Assembly: GCA_964461865.1 (NCBI GenBank) | Contig: CAYWVK010000001.1 | Span: 1-42,704 of the forward strand | Direction of reading: 5' to 3' | Origin: CAYWVK01 sp964461865 | GTDB lineage: Bacteria > Patescibacteriota > Microgenomatia > Levybacterales > UBA12049 | Length of the DNA: 42,704 bases | Shown: positions 24,269 through 31,004 of the stretch, piece after piece | Layout: the number at the start of each line of letters is the position of its first letter | Numbering within the stretch: the stretch's first letter is position 1 | Program-made: the position numbers and the translations under genes | Notes under the pieces: generated by a model | The model's database searches: none | What the model saw: the letters and a program-made list of their open reading frames with translations, nothing else | What the model was told of the DNA's origin: nothing

Positions 24269-25529
24269 CTTTTTGTCCTAATTCAACTGCATAGTTTACG
24301 CCTCTGTCCCAAGGATAAACTTGATCCATATTTGCTAAAAAAATGTTCTTATGAGGAGTTTTAATATCAGGAATTATTTTAGAATAATTTGTAAAAACAA
24401 TTGGTTGTGCATAATTACTTTTAAACAATTTGATATCAATAATGTCCTTTTTGTAATCTTTATTAATTTTTTTGAGAAATGGATCAAAAACAGCTAATAG
24501 TTCCTTTTTATTTTTAGAAAAATATAAACTATCTACAGGAAAATAATTTCCTATATAAACAATATTTTCATTATTGTAATTTTTTTTGTTTATAAAATTT
24601 GTATGTTCTACAATTGCCATAACCGGCGATTTTTTAGAACAAATATTTAGCCAATATGTACCATCTGTTAAAAAACTTTTTTTAAATCTGATAATTAAAC
24701 TTATTGCTCCGATGCTTTTCAACTTATTTAAATTATTTTTATAAGTTTTGGAAAGATTATCTGTAGTTTTTAAAAATTCAAGAGTTGAAGAGGTAACAAT
24801 AATTTTGTCGAAGATAAAAACTTTCTTTTTATTTTTATTATTTAAAACTTCAATAATTGTTTTTTCATCATTATTTTTTATTTTTATTATTTTACTTTTG
24901 AAAAAAAAATGCCCGTTTAATTTTTTTATTATTTTATAAAGAGAATTTTCAAATTCTAAAAAACCACCGACTGGATAAACAAGAGATGTTGTTCTTTTTT
25001 TAACTCTAGCCCAAAACCAAGCAAGAGATATGTCCTTTTTATAATTTTTAAACTTATTTTCAAATAGTGGTTGCCAAATTAATTGATAGCCTTGTTTTCC
25101 CATTAGTAAGGGGAGTAGTTTATTGGCTTTTACTTTTTCTAATGGTTTCCAGAAGGGATTATAGCGAAGTAGGGCTAATGACATACCCATTCTTAATCGT
25201 TTTATAAGTGATAAAAGCGGAAAATTAATAAGGGTTAAGGGTGAGTCTAGTTGGTAAGTTTTTCCGTTTATAAGGCTTGAAGTTTTAGGTCTTAGTGTAA
25301 TTAATTGTTGATTAATTTCTTCAGCTAAGTTTTTAACAGCGATATCATTTGTAAATAAATGATGATAATGGTTTTCAATAGACCATTTCCAATCTTTTTC
25401 TTTAAAACCTGAAGCAAGCCCTCCTAAGAAATTTTCTTTTTCAAAAATATAAACGTCATGACCTTTTTTTACCAAATCATAAGCAGCAGACAGGCCTGTA
25501 AATCCTGCTCCTAAAATTGCAATTTTCAT
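24246..25529 (-). CDS. FAD-dependent amine-oxidase/UGM-like oxidoreductase
   Basis: A 427-residue flavoprotein. The N-terminal dinucleotide-binding motif is GAGFTGLSAAYDL (7-19), with the ribose-binding E30 and the following FLGGLASGF loop. YHHLF (about 57-61) is typical of a group of FAD oxidoreductases found in polysaccharide and glycolipid clusters. A central LIWQPLFENKF-AWFWARVKKR region and a C-terminal IFLANMDQVYPWDRGVNYAVELG complete the FAD site. The fold is shared by protoporphyrinogen oxidases, phytoene desaturases and UDP-galactopyranose mutase. The substrate is unknown; a polyprenyl lipid or nucleotide sugar is plausible from context. Start and stop overlaps tie it to both neighbours. 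Confidence 0.8.
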   Translation of the reverse strand: MKIAILGAGFTGLSAAYDLVKKGHDVYIFEKENFLGGLASGFKEKDWKWSIENHYHHLFTNDIAVKNLAEEINQQLITLRPKTSSLINGKTYQLDSPLTLINFPLLSLIKRLRMGMSLALLRYNPFWKPLEKVKANKLLPLLMGKQGYQLIWQPLFENKFKNYKKDISLAWFWARVKKRTTSLVYPVGGFLEFENSLYKIIKKLNGHFFFKSKIIKIKNNDEKTIIEVLNNKNKKKVFIFDKIIVTSSTLEFLKTTDNLSKTYKNNLNKLKSIGAISLIIRFKKSFLTDGTYWLNICSKKSPVMAIVEHTNFINKKNYNNENIVYIGNYFPVDSLYFSKNKKELLAVFDPFLKKINKDYKKDIIDIKLFKSNYAQPIVFTNYSKIIPDIKTPHKNIFLANMDQVYPWDRGVNYAVELGQKVAKICCE

Positions 25530-27004
25530 AAGAAAGATAATCTTCCGCGGCTTAATAGAAGTAAAATTATGCCCAGAATTGTAGTTGTTATACCAATAAT
25601 AAAAAGATTTATCAAGGATGAACTTCCTACAGACGGTGGAGCTTGTATAGCAGAGGGAGTAGCATTTATTACAGTTGGGGTAGGGGTTTGAATAATAACT
25701 TGAGTGGGGATAGGAGTTATTGTAGGTGAAAGAGCAATTATTGGAGTAATTGTAATAGTTGGACTAACGGTAACTTCCGGTTCTGTTGTTGGGGTTGGTG
25801 TAACAGTGGTAGTTGGTAATGGAGTAATTGTTGGGGTTAGTGTAATTGAGGGTAACCCTGTAGGCGTAGGAGATAAAGAATCGGAAAAGGTGCTACCTGA
25901 AGCATAAACTGTAAAAGATTTTGTAATTGTTCTTAAAATTCCTTGTGCGTCTTTTGAGATTATGGTAATTGTATGATCTCCAGGAGATAACTCTTCTTTT
26001 GGACGATAATACCAGTTTCCATATTTATCTGCGTTAACTTCATCTTCAATTTGATTTTCGGAATTAATGATTATCTTAACTACCTCATTTGGTATTGCTT
26101 TGCCTTTAAATTCGGGTTTTAAATCTGAAAAACTTTGATTTTCTTCTTTAGGCGATGCTATTGAAGGAGAGCTAATGCCATTTTTGCTTGTTGAACTTGC
26201 AGGAAATGAGGGAAGCTTTTCAAGCTTACCGGATTCGGAAGCTTTCTTAGCTTCAAGACTAGTTGTAAAGTCATAATTTTTAGAAAGAGTGATTAATGGA
26301 ACCGGATTTATTTGTTGAAGTGATAATAATATATTTGATGAATAACCATCTCCTACAATAGTCATTTTTATATTTGTATTTTCTGCAAACATGAAATATG
26401 AAGATAAATCTTTATTTCTTAGGGAATTAAGAGGAAGAATGTATGATCCATCTTCTTTTACAATAGTTGAAATGACTTGTGCTTCTTCTATAGTTGCATA
26501 AATAATTGCTTCTTTTGGTGGTTCCCCGTTTGATAAAAGAATTTTCCCTGTAATCGGTTCTTGCTCATTAGGTTTGCTATTAATTAACGATCCTGTGGTT
26601 ACTTCGTAGAAAGAGTCGTTATTTAGATAAGTCTCTTCTCCGCTAGTAATTGAAAAATAATATTTTGTTTGAGGTTTTAAGTTTCTTGCGGTAATGCTGT
26701 GAATTTTTCTTGGTGTGATGTCGCCTGATGTTTGATCTTTATCATCAAGCACCTTTTGTAAAGAATCTTTATTTTCTCCAATATTTATCGAGCCAATTGC
26801 CTCACCATTTGTTGAAAAAGAAATTGTAGTAGTGGAATCTGTAATATTCGTAATTCTTACTTCTTGAGGATTATCAACCGGGGTTGCTCTTGTAATATAA
26901 AATACTCCTTGATTCACAAAATATGATGTTAGTCCGATACCAATTGTTATAAGAAACAGTCCCAATATGGTTGGTATTCTTTTATTCCAAAAACTTTTTT
27001 TCAC
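25526..27004 (-). CDS. surface stalk protein with FN3, carboxypeptidase-regulatory-like and Ig-like domains
   Basis: A 492-residue protein starting with GTG. Order: membrane segment or signal anchor (about 11-36), fibronectin type III-like domain (about 45-140, ending LKPQTKYYFSI), a carboxypeptidase-regulatory-like domain (about 150-235, ITGKILLSNGEPP...VKEDGSYILPL), and a Ser/Lys linker. Then come a bacterial Ig-like domain (about 296-366, GDHTITIISKDAQG), a long Thr/Pro/Val stalk (about 372-455) and a C-terminal membrane segment (about 463-485) with a short basic tail. It should stand out from the cell surface, anchored at one or both ends. Its place directly behind pilN-pilO suggests a pilus-linked or adhesin role. 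Start and stop overlap neighbours by four bases each. Confidence 0.75.
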   Translation of the reverse strand: MKKSFWNKRIPTILGLFLITIGIGLTSYFVNQGVFYITRATPVDNPQEVRITNITDSTTTISFSTNGEAIGSINIGENKDSLQKVLDDKDQTSGDITPRKIHSITARNLKPQTKYYFSITSGEETYLNNDSFYEVTTGSLINSKPNEQEPITGKILLSNGEPPKEAIIYATIEEAQVISTIVKEDGSYILPLNSLRNKDLSSYFMFAENTNIKMTIVGDGYSSNILLSLQQINPVPLITLSKNYDFTTSLEAKKASESGKLEKLPSFPASSTSKNGISSPSIASPKEENQSFSDLKPEFKGKAIPNEVVKIIINSENQIEDEVNADKYGNWYYRPKEELSPGDHTITIISKDAQGILRTITKSFTVYASGSTFSDSLSPTPTGLPSITLTPTITPLPTTTVTPTPTTEPEVTVSPTITITPIIALSPTITPIPTQVIIQTPTPTVINATPSAIQAPPSVGSSSLINLFIIGITTTILGIILLLLSRGRLSFL

Positions 27005-27321
27005 GGCAATAATGCTCCTCCCAAAGAAGCTTGATTTTCTTGCGTTTCTGTTTGTAGAGCTGGAGTTGGGATAGCACTTGTTGTCGCACTAGGGGTTGTT
27101 GATATTTCATTATGTTTTATATACAAAGGTTCAATTTGATCTCTTTTTTTTATATTCTCAATAGTTTTTAAATCGAAATCAGCTTTTATTGGGGTTACTT
27201 TATTAGTAATTTTTTTGGGAATAGTAGATTCTACAGAGCCGTGATAAACATTAAAAATAATCCAGATAAATATTACGAATAATGATGATCCTAGAATAAA
27301 AATAATATCTTTTTGTTTCAT
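27001..27321 (-). CDS. small anchored protein in the PilP position of the pilus cluster
   Basis: A 106-residue protein with one N-terminal membrane segment (about 6-25) and a Lys/Ile-rich region with KADFDLKTIENIKKRDQIEPLYI. The tail is Thr/Pro/Ala/Gln-rich and ends LGGALLP. In classical type IV pilus operons pilO is followed by the lipoprotein gene pilP, which joins PilNO to the secretin. This protein sits in that place and has a similar size and a disordered tail, but lacks a lipobox Cys. A single-membrane cell would have no secretin to bind. Homology to PilP is not shown. One base separates it from pilO. Confidence 0.6.
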   Translation of the reverse strand: MKQKDIIFILGSSLFVIFIWIIFNVYHGSVESTIPKKITNKVTPIKADFDLKTIENIKKRDQIEPLYIKHNEISTTPSATTSAIPTPALQTETQENQASLGGALLP

Positions 27322-27322
27322 A

Positions 27323-27946
27323 TTAGCTTTTAAAGTATGCTGTTCCTTTTATGCTTAGCTTTAATATATTTCCTTTTTTTCGATCAGAAACATTATTAAT
27401 GGTTATTGTTTCAAGCGATAATATTCTTTGCATATTACTTAATGAACTTATAAACTTTACGATATTATTATAATCTCCCTCAATTGATATATTAAAATTG
27501 TAACTTGAATATTTTTTAGAAACTTTATTTTCAGATATAGCTTCAACTTGAAGAGTTTGTGCACTAATAATATCCACGCCGTTATTTTTTGCTAATGCTT
27601 CAATTTGGCCTATAAGTACTGCGTTTTCCGGTGTCTTAGGAATAGCAGAGTAAACATCAACTAGGTCTCCTTGAAGATTAGCGTATTTTTCCTGAAGAAT
27701 TGAGAGATTATTAATCTTTTGTTTTAGCTGTTCTTCAATAAGCTGATTATCTTTTAGTTCTTTTTGAAGTTTTGATATAGTTGATAATGTTGGTCCTATT
27801 GCAAAAATTCCAAAAAAACAAAGAGTAATTAAAGTTAGAGCTAAGGTAATAAATTTTTTGTTTTTTTCCTCTTTAAAAGAGGGTAAAAGTTGTAAATATT
27901 TATTTTTTTGTAAATTATTAAGCCAATCTTTTTTTATGGTTATCAT
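27323..27946 (-). CDS. pilO: type IV pilus inner-membrane platform protein PilO
   Basis: A 207-residue protein from the ATG at 27946. The order is PilO-like: a short cytoplasmic N-terminus, one membrane segment (near 31-51), a coiled coil rich in Leu, Lys and Gln (about 55-100), then an alpha/beta domain. That domain contains the segment around IPKTPENAVLIGQIEALAKN and a strand-rich end (YNFNISIEGDYNNIVKFISSL), as in PilO/GspM ferredoxin-like folds. PilO pairs with PilN and aligns the assembly motor with the pilus. A longer frame to 28027 overlaps pilN by 80 bases and is less likely. PilM, PilB and PilC are not in this window. Confidence 0.8.
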   Translation of the reverse strand: MITIKKDWLNNLQKNKYLQLLPSFKEEKNKKFITLALTLITLCFFGIFAIGPTLSTISKLQKELKDNQLIEEQLKQKINNLSILQEKYANLQGDLVDVYSAIPKTPENAVLIGQIEALAKNNGVDIISAQTLQVEAISENKVSKKYSSYNFNISIEGDYNNIVKFISSLSNMQRILSLETITINNVSDRKKGNILKLSIKGTAYFKS

Positions 27947-27947
27947 A

Positions 27948-28502
27948 TTATTTCTTTTTAATTTTATTATCCTTAATGCCTGCTGAAATTCCGAAAGTAA
28001 TAAGTGATGTTGATGGTTTATTTTCAATTTTATCTACACTTAAAGTGTCAATTAAGGAATACTCCTTTAGCTCATTAACAAAAGACCCCAGTGCGGTTAT
28101 AGAGTCTGTGCTAGCACTAATTCTAATTTGATCCTCATAAAGAGAGAAATTATTAAAAATTATTCCTGATGGTGCAAAGTCTATAATATCACTAAATATT
28201 TTTATTTTTTCACTGGATTGACTTGAAAATGTACTCGCAGCCAATAATCGATCCTGAAGGTTAATATACATTTCTTCATTTTCTTTAAAAAAATCTACAA
28301 TTGCTTGTTCTTGTTTAATTTTTTCATGAAGATCTATTAGTTGTTTGTCCAGGGTAAATCTATATATAAAAGCTGACAATGCGATTATTTCAACAACTAT
28401 AACTACTATTCTGCCTATATTTACAGACCATTTAATAATTTGATCAATGATATCAGTTTTGCCTGTTTTTAATAAATTTATATCAGCAACGTTTCTTGCC
28501 AT
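27948..28502 (-). CDS. pilN: type IV pilus assembly protein PilN
   Basis: A 184-residue protein. Near the N-terminus is DINLLKTG (8-15); the INLL motif is the piece of PilN that docks into cytoplasmic PilM. A membrane segment (about 29-49), a coiled coil (about 53-80) and a small alpha/beta domain with FSDIIDFAPSGIIFNNFSL and strands at the end follow, matching PilN/GspL-C folds. The gene leads the seven-gene cluster and has a consensus promoter with a predicted leader of only two or three bases. The pilO start follows with one base between. Confidence 0.8.
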   Translation of the reverse strand: MARNVADINLLKTGKTDIIDQIIKWSVNIGRIVVIVVEIIALSAFIYRFTLDKQLIDLHEKIKQEQAIVDFFKENEEMYINLQDRLLAASTFSSQSSEKIKIFSDIIDFAPSGIIFNNFSLYEDQIRISASTDSITALGSFVNELKEYSLIDTLSVDKIENKPSTSLITFGISAGIKDNKIKKK

Positions 28503-28511
28503 ACTAAATTT

Positions 28512-28540
28512 AGTCTAGGGTTTTTTAAGATTTTTGTCAA
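28512..28540 (-). promoter_or_regulatory. promoter of the pilN-led operon
   Basis: On the minus strand: perfect TTGACA (28540-28535), a 17-base spacer, TAGACT (28517-28512), then nine bases to the ATG at 28502. It is the only promoter I see for the seven genes down to 20394. Confidence 0.6.
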
Positions 28541-28560
28541 AGGATATTTGAGGTAAAAAC

Positions 28561-28872
28561 TTATTTCTTTGTTTTTGTTTTAGTGGTTTTTTGTTTTGTT
28601 TTTTTAGTTACCTTTTTTGTTTTTGTAATTTTTAATTTTCCTGAGGCTATTTTTGCTAATTTTGATTTTAATCTCGCCGCTTTATTTTTGTGAATGATTC
28701 TTTTCTTGGAAGATTTATCAATAATTACCGTCGCCTTTCTTATATTTTCAGCTAAAGGATTTTTAACAGCTTTTTTTACTAGCTTTTTATATTCTTTTTT
28801 AAGCTTATCGTTTTGGGCTGTTCTTTTTTTGTCTTTTCTTAATTTTTTCTTTGCAGATTTTATTACTGGCAT
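28561..28872 (-). CDS. rpsT: 30S ribosomal protein bS20
   Basis: A 103-residue basic protein. MPVIKSAKKKLRKDKK at the start, the central DKSSKKRIIHKNKAARLKSKLAK stretch (around residues 52-74) and the three-helix pattern are those of bS20, which binds 16S rRNA helices 9 and 44 in the small subunit. After residue 78 comes an extra Lys/Thr-rich tail of about 25 residues, low in complexity, not found in the E. coli protein. The promoter -10 ends six bases before the ATG, so the message is predicted to be leaderless, which would bypass the autogenous control by leader RNA known in E. coli. Confidence 0.95.
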   Translation of the reverse strand: MPVIKSAKKKLRKDKKRTAQNDKLKKEYKKLVKKAVKNPLAENIRKATVIIDKSSKKRIIHKNKAARLKSKLAKIASGKLKITKTKKVTKKTKQKTTKTKTKK

Positions 28873-28878
28873 CAGGCT

Positions 28879-28896
28879 ATTTTAGCATGCTATACT
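28879..28896. promoter_or_regulatory. back-to-back extended -10 promoters of rpsT and murJ
   Basis: A central GCATGC palindrome (28885-28890) supplies a TGC to each side. Plus strand: TGC-TATACT (28888-28896) toward murJ. Minus strand: TGC-TAAAAT (28887-28879) toward rpsT, with a possible TTGTTT -35 17 bases upstream. The two -10 boxes are six bases apart, so polymerase cannot occupy both at once. Confidence 0.6.
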
Positions 28897-28910
28897 GTAA
28901 AAAACAATAT

Positions 28911-30569
28911 ATGCCCAAGAAATTTTTTCAAAAAGGCCTCAATCTTTTGTTAAGGCGACAGACAAACATTTTATCTGCTGCATTTGTAATTATGGGTACG
29001 GTAGTTTTTTCTCAAGTTTTAGGTTTGATAAGACAAAGGCTTTTGGTGTCAATTTTTGGAGCATCGGATACGCTTGGAGTGTATTTGGTGGCATCAAAAT
29101 TACCTGATTTTTTATTTCAACTAATAATTGCCGGAGCGTTATCTTCGGCATTTATACCAATTTTTTCTGATTATCTAGGTAAGAATAAAAGAAAAGAGGC
29201 ACATTTTTTAGGATCAACTCTACTTACTTTTAGCTTAATTATTTTTTGTGGTCTTTCAGTTTTTCTTTTAATTTTTGCAGAATATTTTTCAAGGCTTATC
29301 GCTCCGGGATTTTCAGAACAACAAATTGTTTTAATGGCAAATTTGATGAGAATAATTATTTTTGGTGAAATTCTTTTTATAGTTGGTAGTTTTTTATCTT
29401 CGGTTCTTCAATCTTACAATCATTTTTTTATTCCTGGCTTTGCAGCAGCTCTTTATAATTTAGGAATAATTGCGGGAATATTTTTTCTTTCCCCGTATTT
29501 TGGTATTTTTTCAGCAGCTTATGGAGTAATCCTGGGTGCATTCATTTTTATAGTTTTTCAATTACCGCTTATTAAAAAATTAGAATTTAATTTTCAACCT
29601 TCTCTTGCAATTAAAAATAGTGGTGTTATTCAAGTTTTAAAACTAATGTGGCCTAGAACGATTTCCATTGCAATTTTTCAGTTAGGAGGAATAATTACAA
29701 TTACACTTATTTCTTTTTTACCTTCCCCTGGTAGAAATTATGTAATATTTGATTATGCACAAACTCTTTTTTTTGCACCGGTTGTTCTTTTTGGACAAGC
29801 AATTGCTCAAGCAGCTTTTCCTGTTTTAGCAAGAGAGAAAGACAGATTGGGAGATTTTAAGGTAACTATAATTACCAGTTTAAAGCAAATGCTTTATCTG
29901 GTTTTGCCAATTTCAGTATTGTTGTTAATACTTCGTATACCCATTGTTCGTCTTATTTACGGAGCAGCGCAATTTGATTGGCAGGCAACAGTTTTAACAG
30001 CGACAACCCTGGCTTTTTTTAGTGTTTCAATTTTTGCACAATCGTTAAATTATTTACTATCACGTGGTTTTTATGCGCTTCATGATACTAAAACCCCTCT
30101 TATTGTAGGAGCATTAACTACCTGCTTAATGATTGTTTTAGGGGTACTATCAATTTTTGTGTTAAATCTTGAGGTCTGGGCTATTGCTGCATCTTTTTCT
30201 ATTGCCAGTATTGTTAATATTTTAATTTTGTTTATTTGCTTGGATAAAAAAACCGGTGGTTTTGATAAACTTTCCTTAAGTTATTCTTTATTAAAAATTA
30301 TAGTAGCTACAATTTTTACAGGATTTGCATTGTATGTACCGATTAAATTATTGGATCAGTTGGTTTTTGATACAACCAGAACAATAAATCTTTTGTTCCT
30401 AACCGGAATTTCTAGTTTTGCAGGTTTATCGTTATATCTATTTCTTACTTGGCTTTTTAATGTTAAAGAAGCGTCAATGTTTATTTTGCTTTTTAAGAAA
30501 ATAGGTGATTGGAGACAAATACTTAAAACCAGTGAGGAGACAATAGATACTACCGCAACTAAGGTTTAA
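28911..30569 (+). CDS. murJ: lipid II flippase MurJ
   Basis: A 552-residue protein with about 14 membrane segments, the MOP-superfamily size of MurJ. Early signatures are VVFSQVLGLIRQRLLVSIFG (about 26-45) and KLPDFLFQLIIAGALSSAFIP (about 61-81), followed by IAPGF and FFIPGFAAALYNLGIIAG. Later LSRGFYALHDTKTP matches the conserved second-half motif. It moves lipid-linked peptidoglycan precursor across the membrane. A start at 28851 would lie within the rpsT coding region and upstream of the promoter, so the ATG at 28911 is chosen; the family N-terminus supports it. The predicted leader is about eight bases. Confidence 0.92.
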   Translation: MPKKFFQKGLNLLLRRQTNILSAAFVIMGTVVFSQVLGLIRQRLLVSIFGASDTLGVYLVASKLPDFLFQLIIAGALSSAFIPIFSDYLGKNKRKEAHFLGSTLLTFSLIIFCGLSVFLLIFAEYFSRLIAPGFSEQQIVLMANLMRIIIFGEILFIVGSFLSSVLQSYNHFFIPGFAAALYNLGIIAGIFFLSPYFGIFSAAYGVILGAFIFIVFQLPLIKKLEFNFQPSLAIKNSGVIQVLKLMWPRTISIAIFQLGGIITITLISFLPSPGRNYVIFDYAQTLFFAPVVLFGQAIAQAAFPVLAREKDRLGDFKVTIITSLKQMLYLVLPISVLLLILRIPIVRLIYGAAQFDWQATVLTATTLAFFSVSIFAQSLNYLLSRGFYALHDTKTPLIVGALTTCLMIVLGVLSIFVLNLEVWAIAASFSIASIVNILILFICLDKKTGGFDKLSLSYSLLKIIVATIFTGFALYVPIKLLDQLVFDTTRTINLLFLTGISSFAGLSLYLFLTWLFNVKEASMFILLFKKIGDWRQILKTSEETIDTTATKV

Positions 30570-30592
30570 TTTCTTGAAAAGATACTATAAAC

Positions 30593-30632
30593 TTGACAAA
30601 AAGAAAAAAAAGTTTTTATATAGTGTTATACA
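30593..30632 (+). promoter_or_regulatory. promoter(s) of the orphan gene at 30643
   Basis: Perfect TTGACA (30593-30598) with TATATA (30617-30622) after 18 bases. An overlapping extended -10 TGT-TATACA (30624-30632) would place +1 about four bases before the ATG. Either gives a short leader. Confidence 0.55.
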
Positions 30633-30642
30633 GTAATTTACT

Positions 30643-30954
30643 ATGGCTGTAAGCATAGTTGAGGCGATAAGAGAACTGGCACCAGGGGTAAAATGTAATA
30701 TTTATGATAAAAAAGGATATGCTCCTCCTAAAAAGTGTGTATTAGCTTCTGAAAGATTACCAAAGGGAAATTCACCAATTTATACAGTAGTTTGCGAAGG
30801 TGTTCTTAAGGGAAATTCACCAAAAGAAATCCCCATAGCAATAGTTAAAGGAAGAGATGAGGAATTAGGTATACCATTTGATGGATTAACAGGAGAAGAA
30901 ACTATTTTTGTTTCCTCTGGTAAAAGAAAACTTCAGGAAATATTTACAGGGTGA
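30643..30954 (+). CDS. unidentified small soluble protein
   Basis: A 103-residue protein without membrane segment or signal peptide. It has three Cys (near 19, 32 and 50), a repeated KGNSP element (about 41-45 and 56-60) and many Gly/Pro turns. The start is MAVSIVEAIRELAPGV and the end is helical. The pattern suggests a compact beta-rich domain; no family is recognised. A consensus promoter indicates steady, possibly high expression. The stop is TGA followed at once by TAA, a tandem stop. It lies alone between murJ and lepA in the same direction, each with its own promoter. Confidence 0.7.
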   Translation: MAVSIVEAIRELAPGVKCNIYDKKGYAPPKKCVLASERLPKGNSPIYTVVCEGVLKGNSPKEIPIAIVKGRDEELGIPFDGLTGEETIFVSSGKRKLQEIFTG

Positions 30955-30964
30955 TAAAAATAAT

Positions 30965-30993
30965 TTGCTTTTAGCCTCAATTACACGTATACT
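30965..30993 (+). promoter_or_regulatory. lepA promoter
   Basis: TTGCTT (30965-30970), a 17-base spacer, TATACT (30988-30993). The predicted +1 is about five bases before the ATG at 31005. Confidence 0.6.
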
Positions 30994-31004
30994 TCGTAAG
31001 TATT

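Noticed and set aside
27947..28027. Longer PilO start overlapping pilN
   Set aside because: An 80-base overlap is unlike the other junctions in this operon, and the ATG at 27946 lies one base after the pilN stop.
28851..28910. Upstream start for murJ at 28851
   Set aside because: It lies within rpsT and upstream of the murJ promoter; the 20 extra residues do not look like the family N-terminus.
30640..30960. Possible genetic code 25 (TGA as Gly), because TGA-TAA ends the orphan gene
   Set aside because: TGA is clearly a stop elsewhere: several genes end in TGA inside four-base start overlaps (14763, 16776, 25526, 27001), and reading through would extend them into the next gene out of frame.
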